Shown here one piece after another: positions 1 to 10,335 of a stretch of 64,000 nt of DNA. Source of the stretch: Ypsolopha sequella (lineage: Eukaryota > Arthropoda > Insecta > Lepidoptera > Ypsolophidae); the NCBI GenBank assembly GCA_934047225.1, contig OW203992.1:14745501-14809500 (forward strand). Reading direction: 5' to 3'. The first letter of the stretch is position 1, and every line of letters begins with the position of its first letter. The translations under genes were made by a program, and so were the position numbers. Under the pieces are notes generated by a model. It was given only the letters and a program-made list of their open reading frames with translations. It had not been told where the DNA came from and searched no databases.

Positions 1-135
1 AAAAGGCTAAAGGTTAGCCAACCATTGTAAATAAATTAAAAAAAAATAATAATAAAGCCCTAGGGCAAAATAATCGACTTTCTGTTCGGTTTTGATGCAT
101 AAAAATTGGGCCTTTACGAGCACTTGCATTGAAAA
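1..135 (-). repeat. Repeat family R1, inverted partial copy at window edge
   Basis: This is the reverse complement of the first ~135 bases of the repeats at 1081-1463 and 12774-13170. Shared words include GCCCTAGGGC, CGACTTTCTGTTCGG and GGTTAGCCAACC. It is cut by the window start, so its full length is unknown. Confidence 0.75.
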
Positions 136-198
136 AGCTGTTTTTAATATGTTAGATTACTTTTTTATATATTTTGTTGTGGCCTGATCTTACGTCCC

Positions 199-458
199 AA
201 GTCCCAACGTGATGGATGGTGAGGCCTATCACCGTAATTCGCGCACAAATACACGCTTTTTAGGGCATACAGGTTTCCTCACGATGTTTTCCTTCACCGT
301 TCAGCAAGTAAGAGCAAATACTATGCACATACATTTCGAAAAAACTTATTGGTACATGTCCGACCAGGGATCGAACCTGGATCTCAAGATTGAGAGGCCA
401 GCGTTATACCCCTGAGGAGCCGCTGCTATTTCTAACCCTGAGCTACCGCTGCGAAAAA
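199..458 (-). repeat. tRNA-derived SINE with partly duplicated tRNA head
   Basis: Read on the minus strand, it begins with a tRNA-like head: A-box-like TAGCTCAGGG and B box GGTTCGATCC. A body follows that is shared with 33713-34096 (words TTTCCTCACGATGTTTTCC and AAAACTTATTGGTACATG). The head appears twice: GCAGCGGTAGCTCAGGG is followed about 20 bases later by GCAGCGGCTCCTCAGGG. It is transcribed by RNA polymerase III if still active. No coding capacity. Confidence 0.7.
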
Positions 459-463
459 TTACT

Positions 464-1080
464 CAAATGTAATAAATAAATAAAATCAATATAAAAATTA
501 AGTTAAGAACTACAGGAGTCGCTTCGCTTGGCTCTCGAATTTATGATCAAGTCCTTAACACGCTCCTCTTTGCTTCGCTTGTCGTCACAACTATTTTAGA
601 CTTTTTTGTTGAAAGACTTTCGTAACATTCTCGATTAAATTTATGTGATAAATAACGATATGGCCTATTTTCTGGAGCATTTTGTTGGACTACAAAAGAA
701 TCGGCAGTGTGCTAACAACCTGTGCTAAAACGTGTATAAATGTCGATACAGTCACATCACTAACAAAAAGCGAATTATAGTAATAATACGTTATAGAAGG
801 CGATAAGTAAAAATAGGACAAACACATGTATTTCGTTGCTATTATTAGCATGGATTCTATGCTACGCTATTGTTCTGAGACAAAAAACTTGCCAATATTT
901 GACGTATCCATTGAACTAAATGAAAAACCGATTGAGAATAAATAATTTTTCATTTTCCATGTGTTTCGATAAAATAATATTCGTAACTATACAAATCATT
1001 AAAACGAAATTGAAAAGGTCGTAGGTGGAAATTTCAATTTATTTATTGCCTTATTTACATAATATAATGATAAAACATAT
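464..1080. other. No gene recognised
   Basis: AT-rich DNA. Only short reading frames and no splice-supported coding pattern were seen. Positions 520-600 carry short GC-rich words (CGCTTCGCTTGG, GCTTCGCTTGTCG) like those seen in decayed repeats. Confidence 0.5.
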
Positions 1081-1463
1081 TTTTCAATGCATGTGCTCGT
1101 AAAGGCCCACTTTTTATGCATCAAAACCGAACAGAAAGTCGATTATTTTGCCCTAGGGCTTTAATATTATTATTTTTTTAATTTATTTACAATGGTTGGC
1201 TAACCTGCAGCCTTTCCTGTGTACCATAAATGTCATCCTTTTTTTTCCACTGTTTAACGGCTCTGGATACAGTCCTTTTGAGCCAATCATAATTTAAAGT
1301 TCTCAAGATTATATTTGTTTTATTTCCTCACACTATGCATTGAAAAACGTAGTATGATACACGGGCGTAAAAGCAATAAATTACTCGGTTACATTTTAAA
1401 CACTCGCTACGCTCGTCTTCGTAATTTATTCCTTTTCGCCCTTGTAGCATAAACTACTATTAT
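1081..1463 (+). repeat. Repeat family R1, long copy with terminal foldback
   Basis: Near-identical to 12774-13170 over about 385 bases, and to 1-135 in inverse orientation. The last ~115 bases (1347-1463) form an imperfect palindrome: GTAGTATGATACACGGGCG on the left pairs with the region ending CTTGTAGCATAAACTAC. A non-coding mobile repeat of unknown class. Confidence 0.75.
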
Positions 1464-1617
1464 TTCAACCTATCATAATAAGATTAAAATAGAAAATTTA
1501 TATCCAATAATATTTCACTTGTAGTGTTATATGATAACTGATAACTCACAATAATATGCAAATTTTTTGAGAGCTTGAACGCCTTAGAGAGGATACACTT
1601 ACATGTATACTCTAAGC

Positions 1618-1981
1618 CAGGGGTCGGCAACCTTATGACATAGGAGAGCCTCAAATGTTACCGGAGGATCAGCGAGGGCCGCACGCATATAATAAATAAC
1701 ACATTAGTCAATTTCGTATTATATTTATTGTAGTTTAAAACACAATTTATTATTGAAATCTAATGCGATTTTTGCGGCTGCATTTGACTTGCATTTTAGA
1801 CGTGAAAATGCGCAGTATTAGGTCTAAATGTGATGCTTGCTTTTTTGAGAGTTCAGAATGGAAAATGTCTGCTCACACAAATATGGACAACCAAACACAG
1901 TTATCGTGCAGCGTTTGGGAACCTAAAGGGGCGCACCGAAGTGGTTCAGCCCGGGCCGCTGGTTGCCGACCCCGTCATGGA
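1618..1981. mobile_element. hAT-type MITE with 8-bp target duplication
   Basis: The left end reads CAGGGGTCGGCAACC and the right end contains the inverse GGTTGCCGACCCC, a typical hAT terminal repeat. Flanks are CTCTAAGC (1610-1617) and GTCTAAGC (1982-1989), a 7 of 8 match as expected for a hAT target site duplication. About 364 bp, with no transposase, so non-autonomous. Two short overlapping reading frames inside it are incidental. Confidence 0.8.
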
Positions 1982-1989
1982 GTCTAAGC

Positions 1990-3102
1990 TGAACGCCTAT
2001 TCTGGCATTATTTTTCTCTTGCAATATCAATCGTTCGACTTTTGTGCCATTATTTTAGTTTTATATTCATTATACCTATGATAATTTATTGAAATTACAA
2101 TGAGTTGATGTCTTTGTCTGTCAACTCATCTGTCATCCATCCGTCAAATCAGTCAGTAGCAATTTTTTATAAATTTACTTTTTAACAAAATTTTTTGTAA
2201 ATATATTTTATAACAAAAATCATTTTCCAATTTTTTTTTAGATGTCCGATCACATTTTGATTGTTTTGCCCTCTTAGATTATTAAAGATCCCGGCGCAAA
2301 ATCTAAACCAATTTTATTTACATTCAGTAACAATGCTTTTACATTTTTTACCCGATTTAACCTCTCAATTTCTAAACAGTGATTCCGCTATGAAGAATTC
2401 CTCAATAATATTTAAATAGACTCAAACCCCACAGACTTACATCTCAAATTCTTGTTTACTTGTGAGCTCGTGACTCGGCTACAACGAATCCGACTTGTCA
2501 CACAGTTATTAGAATTATTTCTTTGAATAACCCCACAGCCACTCGCAGAACAAGTAACTATTGTTGAAGACCTGTAGTGGATAAGAATAAACACAAATAA
2601 ATCCAAAAATCTAAAGAGCTCATTCTTTGCGTGCCGGCTTGTGATGGCCTGCCATTCAAAAGCGATTACTCCATTAGATTCGCTTTCCTTCTCACTCTTG
2701 CTATATTACCATAAGGGATTTTCTTCTCCCTCGCACGCTATGTTTGTCTATACGCAGTATATCCCAAGTCTATGGTTCTGGGTCGCCAGGAAAGATTGAA
2801 TTAAAATTTCCAGGCACAAAATCCTTAGAAAAATGCAAAACAATTTAAAAATAATTCTTGCTAAAAATTCGTTATTATCAATAGCAACTGAGAAAGAACA
2901 ATGTATGTTTATGTTTGTCTAAAGTAAGATTTTATGATGATAACAGCGCGCGGGATAATATTATTTGTGGATCGTGCCAACGGAACGTGTGCTGTTTATA
3001 TTCAGATTATATAGGTCTTGTTTTCTATTTAACACGCGACGTAACTTATAAAATATCTGTTCAATGTTGTATCTTACATAAAAAGTTTACGTATGTGCTA
3101 CT
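1990..3102. other. No gene recognised
   Basis: AT-rich sequence. Only short open frames without homology I recognise or splice context. It may contain old repeats too decayed to place. Confidence 0.5.
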
Positions 3103-3106
3103 TTAA

Positions 3107-3529
3107 GGCGCTCTTATCCCAGAAGAGTGACTCTCTGTCTTTTTCTTTACGTGTAAGGAGTAAAGAAAATAACCACACTTTTGTACTTTTTCGTTGTTTT
3201 TATCGGTTTTTAAATTGTTCAAAAATAAGGGATATGTTTATTAAAACCCACTTACGTGGTCGACCTAGAAAATTTAAAGAGCAATATTACCAGATATGTT
3301 TCGTTAATAAAAGAGTGGAATTATGGAAATGGCATGATTTGAAAGGTCTTATTACATGCTGTGTTCGTGAATTATTTCTATCGAGCAAAGTTTATCTGAT
3401 CGTGTAACACATGCGTGGAAGACCTAGATAAAGGTTCGAACTATATTGTGTATTTTTTTTTGGAGGTTTTAGACGATATTTGAAAGTTCTATTTGACTTT
3501 GAAATTACTGATTTTGGGATAAGAGCGCC
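3107..3529. mobile_element. TTAA MITE family A, copy 1 (piggyBac-like target site)
   Basis: Flanked by TTAA at 3103-3106 and 3530-3533. The ends are perfect inverted repeats: GGCGCTCTTATCCC at the left and GGGATAAGAGCGCC at the right. Nearly identical copies lie at 42981-43410 and, inverted, at 44292-44737. A 104-codon frame inside is not conserved as coding. TTAA duplication is typical of piggyBac and some Kolobok elements; no transposase is present. Confidence 0.88.
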
Positions 3530-3533
3530 TTAA

Positions 3534-4226
3534 GGGTCGGTTGCGCCAAACATGCTATCGCGTTTGGAAAATTTAGCTTATTAAAACAAAATATTTTTAA
3601 CGAATAAAATTTGTGTAAGTAGTTAAGAGTTTGAACTACATCATGATTTTTCAGATTAGACACAAGTATCACAACCACCGAGAAAAAAATCGGAAAGATC
3701 AGTAAAATCACGGAAAACGTAATTTGGCTTTGGAGCTAGTATGATCAGGCTACCATTCTAACTACAAAATAAATATTTTTTATAGAGTTAAGAAATGAAA
3801 GTAGCCTTTACAGATTTTTTTATTTTGTATTTCCTTTTGTTATTTTAAAAGAAATACTCAAACATTCTACATTTTTCCTGTACAGAAAAATTACGCAAAA
3901 AGAATTTGTATTTCTTTTTAAATAACGAAAGGAAAAAAAAATATATGAATAAGGTACTTTGATCTTTTTACGCAAAAAAAATAATATTTCAATAGGGAAC
4001 AAAAAAAATCTTTTTTTTTCTGTTTGCAACGCCAAGTTACGTTTTTCGTGATTTTAGTGATATTTCCGATTTTTTTTCTCGATGATTGTGATATTTGTGT
4101 CATATCTAAAAAATTATAATGTAGTTCAACTTCTTAACTACTTATACAAATTTTATTTGTTAAAAATATTTTGTTTTAATATGTTAAATTGTCCAAACGC
4201 GAGAGCATGTTTGGCGCAACCCACCG
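3534..4226. mobile_element. TTAA element with ~190-bp inverted arms
   Basis: It begins directly after the TTAA that ends the preceding MITE (3530-3533) and ends before TTAA at 4227-4230. The ends are GGGTCGGTTGCGCC and, inverted, CGGTGGGTTGCGCC. The arms continue inward for about 190 bases (CGCGTTTGG, AAAATATTTTTAACGAATAAAA and ACTTAAC words on both sides). Non-coding and able to form a long hairpin. Confidence 0.82.
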
Positions 4227-4345
4227 TTAAGGTACATCTGTGACCTGCCTAAAAATACGGTCTATTTACTTTCCCGCATGAATGACATTTCATGCGTTTT
4301 AATGCAAATGAAGTTTTAATGCGGGTTATCAATCAATGTTTTCAA

Positions 4346-4862
4346 CGTATTTTTAGGGTTCCGTACCCCGAAATTGAAAAACGTAACCCTTGTAGGATCA
4401 CTTTGTTGTCTGTCTGTCTGTAAGTAACGACCTTTTTGAGATATCAAGTTGAAACTGATACCTCTTACAGAAGTCTACGGCTCCATGGTGGTGTAAAAAA
4501 ATCAGACTCGACGCGAAAAAAGTTATAGCACTTTACACACTAATTTGCTAACCATGAAAACCTGTAGGGCACTTCGAGTTAACTTAGAAACTTGAAATTT
4601 CGTTTACAGGTAGGTCTTATAGCATAAACATAGGAAAAAATCTAAAAAATTCAAATATCTAATTATTTAGGAATTTACTAAAGTCCAACTTAATTAGACC
4701 ATTTACAGCCTTTAGATACATAGAGTTAAAAAGATCATAAGTGTCAAGTTAAGTTGGACCACTATAACTGCAAGTGGAATTATTTACCATAATTATTTTA
4801 GGGTTCCGTACCCGTATTGAGTGGTGGTACGGATCCCTTTGAGTTTGGCCGGTTTTTTGAAG
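4346..4862. repeat. GGGTTCCGTACC-type interspersed repeat
   Basis: Contains two GGGTTCCGTACCC words, a TGTCTGTCTGTCTG stretch and a terminal TTTGGCCGGTTTTTT. Related copies are at 8460-8690, 20990-21180, 35935-36090, 37190-37270 and 45040-45200. Non-coding; repeats of this kind are common in Lepidoptera. Confidence 0.6.
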
Positions 4863-4966
4863 AGGATTTTTCTTCAGTTTTTATATCATTTCAGCAAAGT
4901 CTGCCCAAGCACTTGAAACGAGTATACTTGTGTAATTCAATCTCAAATGTATTTTCAACATTATAA

Positions 4967-5460
4967 TCTTATATATAAAATCGAAAAGCTAGAAAAGGAC
5001 TAAATTCGCTTTACACACCTTTCTTTGTGTGCGCGTATCACTCACTCATACGAACGCCAAAATCGCAAATTAAATTATGCAGTTAGATTCCTTGAATTGT
5101 GACAATGATGAACGGTATAAACAATATGGGTTTGGATACGTGATCGCTTAATCATTATTAAAGAATGAAATTATGAAATCAAAATTTTCCGCGTTTCAGA
5201 ATCGGCAGATCCTTAAAAATAAGTCAGATCTGTATGGCATGTCTAAACGGCCGTTTATACTGTTTTGGGTTTGCAAAAACGTAACATCATGCAACGCAAC
5301 TTTAAACGCAAATAGTACATCAAATTATTTTTCCATAGAATTAATTTCATATTTATTAATTAATTCCATAGATTATTTATGATTTAAGATGTTTCAAGGT
5401 TTTTTTAGTTATTAATAATTATTATAATTTCAACGCGGGCAGAGCCGCAGGCACATCTAG
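4967..5460 (+). mobile_element. Short non-autonomous Helitron
   Basis: The 5' end is TCTTATATATAAAA preceded by A. The 3' end has a small hairpin (GCGGGC-AGA-GCCGC) about 10 bases before CATCTAG, and the next base is T. These are the Helitron hallmarks: 5' TC, 3' hairpin plus CTAG/CTRR, insertion between A and T without target duplication. At 494 bp it has no Rep/helicase gene, and the 69-codon frame inside is incidental. Confidence 0.72.
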
Positions 5461-6485
5461 TTCTTAATAAAAGCACTCATATTTCGAGCTGTGGCCGTAG
5501 CCATTTTACTTGGCGCAGCCCCATTACAAACTTTTACACAATTTATTGTTTCTGCTTCTGTTTATTTAATTTAATTTATAGAGAGTTGAGTGCTGGAATA
5601 TGAAATATCGCTAAATACAAAGCACTTTTCAGGATTATTCCTCTTAAAACCGATATATATATATATATATATACATACATATCTTGGGTCCCGTTGGCTA
5701 CCCTTTGGGTACGGAACCCTAAAAAATACGCCACAAAGTGGCTTAAGCATCTTTGAAACTTCGTTTATATGTTGCCTAATGTCATTAAAATCATTAATCA
5801 TAATTGTTTGAATTGTGAGTTTTAAGTTTTTGGGAGAAAAGCAAAAAAAAAAAGAAAACGCTAGAAGTTACTAAAACTACAATCTTGCAATTTTCGTCTC
5901 CATGGAAAAAAAACTGATTACAGAAAAATTCAAGTTTACAAGGGAAGCAATATTTAGTGTCTATGTAGTGTCTATATGCACTTTTTTAATCAGTTTGTCA
6001 GTTTTAATGAAATAGGAAAGAAAATGGAAGTTTTATTTTTGCTTTGAAATTTTATAAAAATGCAGTTTCACTCAGATAATTTTTCTAACTTCAACCGCTA
6101 TGGGGCATAAAAAATATGAAATAACCATCATACAAATTTTTAATCGTCTTCTCCTGAAGCATATTTTACACACTGGCCCAAAACGAAAATACGAAAAAGT
6201 AAAAAATCAAACGAGCCTAATATATACCTACATATTTTCAGCAAAATTGAATCTTATTGATTTCCGTTCTTTTTTACTGTTTCCAATTTCCATGTTTACT
6301 TTCTTGTTGGTCTTAAATCTACTAAAAGACTCGACGTAAAAACGCGATTAACATTCTTGTATGAGACATTTCCTTTGCCTGTATATTTTGATCAAAGAGT
6401 GTAGCTCTACATGAAACCATTTACATTTTTCATGTGTTTTTTTTTTGGTAAATCATTTAAGTTAGTACTTGTTTACATAATGCGT
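5461..6485. other. No gene; TA microsatellite and small repeat fragment
   Basis: A (TA)n run lies at about 5651-5682. It is followed by an inverted fragment of the GGGTTCCGTACC repeat family (GGGTACGGAACCCTA at about 5706). The rest is AT-rich, with no supported coding sequence. Confidence 0.55.
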
Positions 6486-6489
6486 ATAC

Positions 6490-6520
6490 AGGTGAAGTTG
6501 CGGAAGCCGAAAACTGGCGA
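6490..6520 (+). repeat. MITE family F terminal fragment
   Basis: The sequence GTTGCGGAAGCCGAAAACTG matches the ends of the family F foldbacks at 27670-27843 and 61497-61702. It directly abuts the minisatellite that follows, and its last bases (TGGCGATAGT) resemble the minisatellite unit. Confidence 0.55.
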
Positions 6521-6533
6521 TAGTGATGGGGTG

Positions 6534-7350
6534 ATAATCAGTATAGTAATGGGGCGATAGTAATGGGACGATAGTAATGGGGCGATAGTAATGGGGCGAT
6601 AGTAATGGGGTGATAGTAATGGGGCGATAGTAATGGGGCGATATTAATGGGGCGATAGTAATGGGGCGATAGTAATGGGGCGATAGTAATAGGACGATAG
6701 TAATGGGATGATAGTAATGAGGCGATAGTAATGGGACGATAATAATGAGGAAATAGTAATGGGACGATAATAATGAGGCAATAGTAATGGTACGATAATA
6801 ATGAGGCAATAGTAATGGGACGATAATAATGAGGTAATAGTAATGGGACGATAATAATGAGGCAATAGTAATGGGACGATAATAATGAGGCAATAGTAAT
6901 GGGGCGATAGTAATGGGACGATAATAATGAGGCGATAGTAATGGTACGATAATAATGAGGCAATAGTAATGGGACGATAATAATGAGGCAATAGTAATGG
7001 GACGATAATAATGAGGCAATAGTAATGGAACGATAATAATGAGGCAATAGTAATGGGACGATAATAATGAGGCAATAGTAATGGGGTGGTAGTAATGGGA
7101 CGATAGTAATGAGGCGATAGTAATGGGACGATAATAATGAGGCAATAGTAATGGGACGATAATAATGAGGCGATAGTAATGGGACGATAATAATGAGGCA
7201 ATAGTAATGGGACGATAATAATGAGGCGATAGTAATGCGACGATAATAATGAGGCAATAGTAATGGGGCGATAGTAATGGGGTGATAGTAATGGAGTGAT
7301 AGTAATGGGACGATAGTAATGGGACGATAGTAATGGAACAATAGTAACGG
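6534..7350. repeat. 14-bp minisatellite array (~58 units)
   Basis: Tandem units of 14 bases with consensus GATAGTAATGGGGC, and alternating variants such as GATAATAATGAGGC and AATAGTAATGGGAC. Because 14 is not a multiple of 3 and the unit lacks minus-strand stops, all three minus frames stay open and give artificial long proteins of period 14 (…HYYRPITIAPLLSP…). These are not genes. The array interrupts the C-terminal part of a reverse transcriptase remnant. Confidence 0.93.
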
Positions 7351-7351
7351 C

Positions 7352-8258
7352 CAAGCTGAAGGTTGTCGTCTCCAACAGCGTCCCGATGTTGGCAGAAGGC
7401 AATGCATTCAACCGTATCCCAACTCAGGGTCACTGTTCGCCAAAGACGAGCTCGCTCTGCAGGGTTTATTGCAGTTTCCAATAGGTTCATTTGAACCTGT
7501 CTGCAGAGCGGCTCGTCCCAGAGTCTTTGTGAAACCGGATTAGTAGTGATACCTTCATTAGGACCGGCGGTTCTTTGCCAAGCGTTTCTGGCCTCAGTCA
7601 AGCACGCGACCTCATCATCACCGAGTGATGGGAGTAATATTTTACCAAAGAGGTCGATCGTACTGTAGGCTGAGGACAGGAAGGCCGGCAGTGCTACGCT
7701 GGATACTGATACCCAGGCCTCCATGTCGGATAGGGAGAGTTGCCTGGGTCTAGTTACGATTGTTAAAAGAGCAATTTAGAATTTCAGTTAATGTTGTCTG
7801 AATTATGTTGTCTAATCGAGGGAATAAAGAAGTATGTTTCCAGATAGTCGTACATTGTATCGTAGCACGTATGTGAATTTAGGAACGAAAAGGCAGTATC
7901 TGATGATGAAATAAGCCATGTGGGGGCTAATTTGTTGGAGACGTCTTGATGATTCTTCGAATTTAGAAATGTTTTCCTCGATGAATTCAGGAATAGAATC
8001 ATCCAGAACCGGAGCATCTAGAAGACGAAGCGAATTTTTGACGATTATTTTAATATTGGGTGCTAAAGCGTTGAATCTTGTTGTCACGTTGCTTTCTTCT
8101 TGAGGTGACAGTGAGCCACTCAGATATAGCTCACACTTGGAGAAGTTTTTAAATTTATTGATAATATTTTCTAGGTCGAGTAGTACAGAATTAACCTCGC
8201 CTCCGAGTGTTCCGTCGTCTAAATACCATACATTTAATTTAGAATTTAGAATGAACAT
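7352..8258 (-). pseudogene. Decayed reverse transcriptase (YLDDG type)
   Basis: At 8258-7812 the minus strand encodes 148 codons with the RT catalytic box WYLDDGTLGG, followed by a palm/thumb-like stretch (KCELYLSG, LLDAPVLDD). Downstream, 7724-7352 encodes LPAFLSSAYSTIDLFGKILL and later RLWDEPLCRQVQMNLLETA. A further frame holds NALPSANIGTLL. All three match, in order, a family of RT-like proteins found in many animal genomes, but here they sit in different frames with stops between them, so the gene is broken. The 14-bp minisatellite takes over just after the last fragment. The N-terminal RT part is missing. Element class uncertain. Confidence 0.7.
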
Positions 8259-8459
8259 GGAGTTGTTTCCGAAACCGATTGGGAAGTGTACTCATATAAA
8301 TATATTCATGAGACAAATTGTGTTTAGTTAAACCTATAGGGCAAGGACAAACCTTTTTTGTGGTGTTACTAGTTTAAATTTTATATCTCTTTATATATTT
8401 TTATTATCTCCTTATATCCTTTATAACAAAAAATCTTTCAGTTGACTAAGAAACTTAAA

Positions 8460-8690
8460 AATCCGTTTACAAGTTAGTTACACACATACACATACACACA
8501 GGTACACGTATATAGAAATATCAGAAAACTACCTATATTTTATTATTCAAGTAGGGACTAACTTAATTAGACCCTTTTGATACATAAGTTTTATGTAGAG
8601 TTAAATTGTGTCAAGTTTAGTTCGTCATCGAAACTGTAAGTGGAATAAGCTTGCGTTTTAAACAATATGTACGGAACCCTCAGGGCAAAA
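8460..8690. repeat. Interspersed repeat copy (related to 4590-4815)
   Basis: Shares ordered words with 4590-4815, including ACTTAATTAGACC, GTGTCAAGTT and AACTGTAAGTGGAAT. It ends near ACGGAACCCT. Non-coding. Confidence 0.55.
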
Positions 8691-8819
8691 AGGGCACAGG
8701 ACAGGGCACATTCGCACTAGACTTTTTTTTTTAGCTTTTTCTGAATTACTATAATGTACGTGCATAGTATTTGTATACTCACCGTAAAAGAAAACACTGT
8801 GATGGTAAACCAGGACTTG

Positions 8820-8977
8820 CAGCGTAGTGTTTAATCGCGCGCGACGCCACTAGTTGAATCACAAATGCAAGGAGCGTCACGTACTGTTTAATCGCAAAAA
8901 CATCGTGTCACGCTCCTCGCACTTGTGATTCAACTAAGTCGCATCGCGCGCGATTAAACACTGTGCTACGGGTGCTG
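8820..8977. mobile_element. Foldback element upstream of GPCR exon 1
   Basis: The left arm, CAGCGTAGTGTTTAATCGCG through TTGAATCACAA, pairs with the right arm TTGTGATTCAACTAAG through CGATTAAACACTGTGCTACG. Arms are ~65 bases with few mismatches, and a short centre contains CGTACTGTTTAATCGC. Non-coding MITE-like palindrome less than 300 bases upstream of the first receptor exon. Confidence 0.75.
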
Positions 8978-9014
8978 CATGCTTTAAAAAAACGTGTAGT
9001 TGTCCTTAAGTACA

Positions 9015-9145
9015 GCTATAATGGCTCACTTCCTATCACGTCGGGAGGTAAAAATCATCAGTGAAAAGAGGGGGTACGGGTGTTCCCTATTCAATTGACA
9101 GTCCACACTTGGACACTCTGTCGGGGATGTTTATCGTGATATAAT
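9015..9145 (+). repeat. SINE tail fragment
   Basis: Resembles 19455-19575 and, inverted, 33713-33830. Shared pattern: GGTGTNCC, CAGTCCACACTTGGACAC and TCGGGGAT, then a run to CGTGAT. Lacks the tRNA head. Confidence 0.5.
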
Positions 9146-9183
9146 GTTTTTTTTTTATAAACGAAACGTATGTCTTGTTACAG

Positions 9184-9498
9184 GTTATGATGCAGACCCA
9201 ACATGAAGTTAACAGAAGACAGCGTCAGTTTTGATTCTCAATGTAGCTGAAAGGATTAGCAGCATGATTGTTGGTGTCTGGTTGCTGTGGGCAATCAGTG
9301 TCCAATCCCTCTACATAGTTGACTCATCTAGCAACTACACCGAGCTGAAACCCTTCAACGAAGCGCTAGAGTCCAACGACACAAAAAACAATGAGAGCCT
9401 ACAATTTTTTGACGATGATGATTACATATTTGATAGAACAGACGTCAGAGCAATTTTTATAACTCTGTATACATTGGTTTTTTGCTGCTGTTTCTTTG
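9184..9498 (+). CDS. Neuropeptide GPCR (trissin receptor-like), exon 1
   Basis: CDS runs from ATG 9264 to 9498 within an exon that probably starts after the acceptor TTGTTACAG (ends 9183), implying an untranslated exon further upstream. An in-frame stop at 9210-9212 and no other in-frame ATG fix the start. It encodes about 78 residues: a hydrophobic MIVGVWLLWAISVQS (possible signal peptide), an acidic extracellular N terminus with N-glycosylation sequons (NYT, NES), then the first half of TM1 (IFITLYTLVFCCCFFG). The donor G|GTAAGT splits the Gly codon of the class A GN motif (phase 1), which exon 2 completes. Receptor identity is an inference from the later exons; the exon itself is well supported by the in-frame join. 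Confidence 0.85.
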
Positions 9499-9639
9499 GT
9501 AAGTAAATTTTATTAAGATTGTCTTTAGCAGGAGTTCATCTAATTTTTCGTCCGAATGAAATCGTAAGGGTTTAACACAAAATGTGTGTAATGAAACGTT
9601 AAAGTGAAAAAAAATAAAGGGGCACTATGGGAAAAAATA

Positions 9640-10114
9640 TTTGAAATATCCTTCAGCGCAGAAAAGAGCCGGTAGGTTAGGTTAGAAGGTTAGGTGTGCC
9701 GAGTTGCGGAACGTACTTCCGCGACTGCCTTCGCAAATTCATGAAGGTTCTTTTTGTACATTTTAGATACTACGGAACCATAAAAAAGAACGAAATACAG
9801 ACATCGTTCATGTGTAAAGAAGACTAAGTTTATACAGTTTAAACAGTTACCGTTTTGGCGTTTTATGGAAAACAGTTTTTACCTGAAACCATTTCAAAAA
9901 TTCAGCGCTTTTTGAATATCTCACCATCTTGCACCACTTGATGAGAGATGAGTCGGATTGCGGTGTGGGGGGAAGGGAAACAAACAAATATAAAGATGTG
10001 TGCAAAGTTTCATTGAGATCAAAGCTATCAAGACGTCTCAAACACCTAAAGCATTTATATGGCAGCTGAGCGGGATGGCCCACCTTAAAGAGCTATATAT
10101 ATATATATATACTT
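9640..10114. repeat. Interspersed repeat, related inverted copy near 40340-40440
   Basis: Words such as GACATCGTTCATGTGTAAAG, AGACTAAGTTTATACA and AAGCATTTATATGG occur in inverse order and orientation at 40340-40440. A (TA)n run is present at about 10085-10110. No coding sequence supported. Confidence 0.5.
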
Positions 10115-10335
10115 ATGAAATTTACTTGCATTTATTTCAAGAAATCCTCGAAAAACCACAAAAAATGCATGGCCACCCTCCTTTATCTGCAAAACTGGTG
10201 GACTGAAATATATGGAAAAAATCATGGTAATATGTGCTTACGTAATGATTACAGGAAAAATATAGCGGTTGAGAAATTCACGAAAACAAAATTTATCATG
10301 TCTGTCTGAGTCTGGCTCGCACTTAACCGGTTTTT
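10115..10335 (-). repeat. CCGGCCAAGTGCGAGTC family, inverted half copy
   Basis: In inverse orientation it carries the start of the family also seen at 54515-54960: CGAGCCAGACTCAGACA-like words, then a gap, then GAAATCCTCGAAAAACC. Ends with AACCGGTTTTTTT. Non-coding. Confidence 0.5.

Noticed and set aside
3093..3407. 104-codon frame at 3.1 kb
   Set aside because: Lies within a TTAA MITE and is not kept open in the copies at 42981 and 44292.
6462..7724. Three overlapping minus-strand frames of 255-420 codons with period-14 repeats
   Set aside because: They are a by-product of the 14-bp minisatellite. The same peptide repeat appears in all three frames and there is no start, splice or composition support. 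Only the non-repetitive start (7724-7352) has RT homology.
9231..9263. Extended receptor start at TTG 9231
   Set aside because: Not an ATG. The first in-frame ATG after the stop at 9210-9212 is 9264 and gives a sensible hydrophobic leader.
9672..9695. Interstitial telomere repeat (TTAGG)n
   Set aside because: Only three to four imperfect GGTTA units; too short to mean anything.
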